A stretch of 6,456 nucleotides of DNA, taken from contig CAOKFJ010000111.1 of NCBI GenBank assembly GCA_948467695.1, forward strand, positions 1-6,456, in the 5' to 3' direction. The translations under genes and the position numbers were made by a program. The notes under the pieces were generated by a model that did not search any database, had not been told where the DNA came from, and worked only from the letters and a program-made list of their open reading frames with translations. This document shows, one piece after another, positions 5,818 to 6,456 of the stretch (positions within the stretch are counted from its first letter, which is position 1; the number at the start of each line of letters is the position of its first letter). The DNA is from an uncultured Allobaculum sp. Its GTDB lineage: Bacteria > Bacillota_I > Bacilli_A > Erysipelotrichales > Erysipelotrichaceae.

Positions 5818-5995
5818 ATGAAAACAAAAACTGATTCTAAAGACGATGCTTGCGATTTCTCTGCTTGGAATGGCAGGATGCTGCTCACCCGACAATCCCG
5901 GCAAGCAGCCAGGTGATCAGCCAGGAAATGCTTCTTCTGTTGAAAGCACAGGCAGCAAGGGAACAGAAACAGTAGATCTTAATCTGGTTCTATGA
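5818..5995 (+). pseudogene. Broken lipoprotein gene, frame-disrupted and cut by an IS
   Basis: The ATG at 5818 has a good ribosome site (GAAAGG 5805-5810, seven bases before it) but reads into a frame that stops after about 33 codons. The next frame, from 5831, reads LILKTMLAISLLGMAGC and then CSPDNPGKQPGDQPG, a typical signal peptide with a lipobox and lipid-attachment Cys followed by a Pro/Gly/Ser-rich linker. Removing one A from the five-A run 5826-5830 joins ATG-AAA-ACA-AAA to this frame, giving a classic MKTKLILK n-region. The lipoprotein frame is then cut at about 5986 by an ISL3-type end, which supplies TGA at 5993-5995, so only ~50 residues remain. An internal ATG at 5846 could still start a short signal but has no ribosome site. 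Last gene of the zinc-ribbon operon, 56 bp after it. An assembly error in the A run is possible. Confidence 0.7.
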
Positions 5996-6010
5996 AAAAT
6001 CGTGTGGGAT
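5986..6010. repeat. Terminal inverted repeat of the ISL3-type element
   Basis: The element end reads GGTTCTATGAAAAATCG and continues to about 6010. Its partner would lie beyond the right edge, so its exact length cannot be set. The assignment rests on family-typical first bases and on the break in the neighbouring coding frame. Confidence 0.55.
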
Positions 6011-6020
6011 AGCCCAGAAG

Positions 6021-6455
6021 TCACGCGGGTCGGTAACGGCTCATATCCATCAGTTTCAGGAAGAAGTATTCATCGTCTGGATATCCATATTCCATTCTGC
6101 GAACAGTCTTGATTCGATTGTTGATCCCTTCGATTTTCCCGTTCGACAGACGTAGAACCGCATGCGTGATTAACCCTTCCCAGTGGTTTCTGATCAGTTT
6201 GGCAAACCAGGCAAAATGCGAATTCTTTGTTCCTTCGCATATCTCCAGAATCCGGGTTAAATGATCTGCCATTTCATCTTCGCTTCTTGTGTCATAGGCC
6301 TCCTGGAGTTCCTCTTTCACCAGATCCAGTGCGAAGAACAGTTCATTCTCTTTGAGCAGCTTCTTGTATCTCTTCAACAGTCCGCCTTTTCGGACTTGCG
6401 GCTCTTTACGGAAGAGAACACTGCCGTTCTTCAGAAGCACGCCCTGCTCTGCAAG
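6021..6455 (-). CDS. ISL3-family transposase, C-terminal part
   Basis: About 145 residues are visible, and the frame is open to the right edge (L-A-E-Q-G before the GTG at 6440), so the gene starts outside the window. Full-length members have roughly 400-430 residues; the N-terminal zinc-finger/HTH region and the first catalytic aspartates are therefore not seen. The visible end has the family hallmark LSNGKIEGINNRIKTVRRM followed by EYGYPDDEYFFLKLMDMSR. The Glu in K-I-E-G-I-N-N is the expected final residue of the DDE triad. The visible frame has no internal stop, so this part appears intact. It is encoded on the strand opposite to the operon it interrupts. Confidence 0.92.
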   Translation of the reverse strand, partial: LAEQGVLLKNGSVLFRKEPQVRKGGLLKRYKKLLKENELFFALDLVKEELQEAYDTRSEDEMADHLTRILEICEGTKNSHFAWFAKLIRNHWEGLITHAVLRLSNGKIEGINNRIKTVRRMEYGYPDDEYFFLKLMDMSRYRPA

Positions 6456-6456
6456 A

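Larger units (their letters stand above)
5986..6456 (-). mobile_element. ISL3-family insertion sequence, one end, running off the right edge
   Basis: The transposase at 6021-6455 identifies the family. The terminal sequence GGTTCTATGAAAAATCGTG starts at 5986 and has the GG-T/C-TCT beginning typical of ISL3-family inverted repeats, 35 bp beyond the transposase stop, a usual distance. It falls exactly where the lipoprotein frame is broken. The family makes 8-bp target duplications; the adjacent candidate is CTTAATCT at 5978-5985, but the other end lies outside the window and cannot be compared. Confidence 0.8.

Noticed and set aside
1..6456. CRISPR array, tRNA, rRNA or defence genes
   Set aside because: No regularly spaced repeats, cloverleaf patterns, rRNA-like sequence or defence-protein motifs were seen on either strand.

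Overview
The window reads as chromosomal DNA from a Gram-positive Bacillota, possibly an Erysipelotrichia-type gut lineage (low confidence at that rank). The support is strong AGGAGG ribosome sites, intrinsic terminators, a Firmicutes-style cation:proton antiporter, small membrane proteins with zinc ribbons, an ISL3-family insertion sequence and mid-range GC. It is a mosaic of short independent units, not one large operon.

Layout. (1) Bases 3-1244 (+) hold the 3' part of an unrecognised protein whose last ~120 residues resemble a lipocalin-like beta barrel; the reading frame runs off the left edge. (2) Bases 1245-1744 lack a confident gene but are rich in structure: three dyads with identical geometry (TGTTC-N8-GAACA), a TAAGTGT motif repeated three times, a weak promoter candidate between two dyads, and a GATCG-rich stem-loop just before the ribosome site of the next gene. 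(3) Bases 1745-2989 (+) encode a membrane cation:proton antiporter with a DD pair, closed by a good terminator at 3109-3144. (4) Bases 3275-4102 (-) encode an alpha/beta hydrolase of the putative-esterase family, converging on the antiporter. (5) Bases 4103-4596 separate the divergent hydrolase and the next operon, and contain a very strong terminator (4249-4307) with no obvious gene to terminate. (6) Bases 4597-5995 (+) look like a three-gene operon: two proteins of the same design (two membrane helices, polar linker, C-terminal CxxC-N10-CxxC zinc ribbon) and then a lipoprotein gene that is broken twice, by a frame disruption in an A tract and by an IS insertion. (7) From 5986 to the right edge is one end of an ISL3-family element, with its transposase on the minus strand.

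How the genes relate. The antiporter probably exports Na+ or another monovalent cation against protons and appears to have its own regulated leader. The hydrolase is a stand-alone cytosolic enzyme. The two zinc-ribbon proteins plus the lipoprotein may form a small envelope-associated module of unknown role. I see no defence system, CRISPR array, rRNA or tRNA. The least explained signals are the dyad cluster before the antiporter, the orphan terminator, and the interrupted zinc-ribbon/lipoprotein operon.
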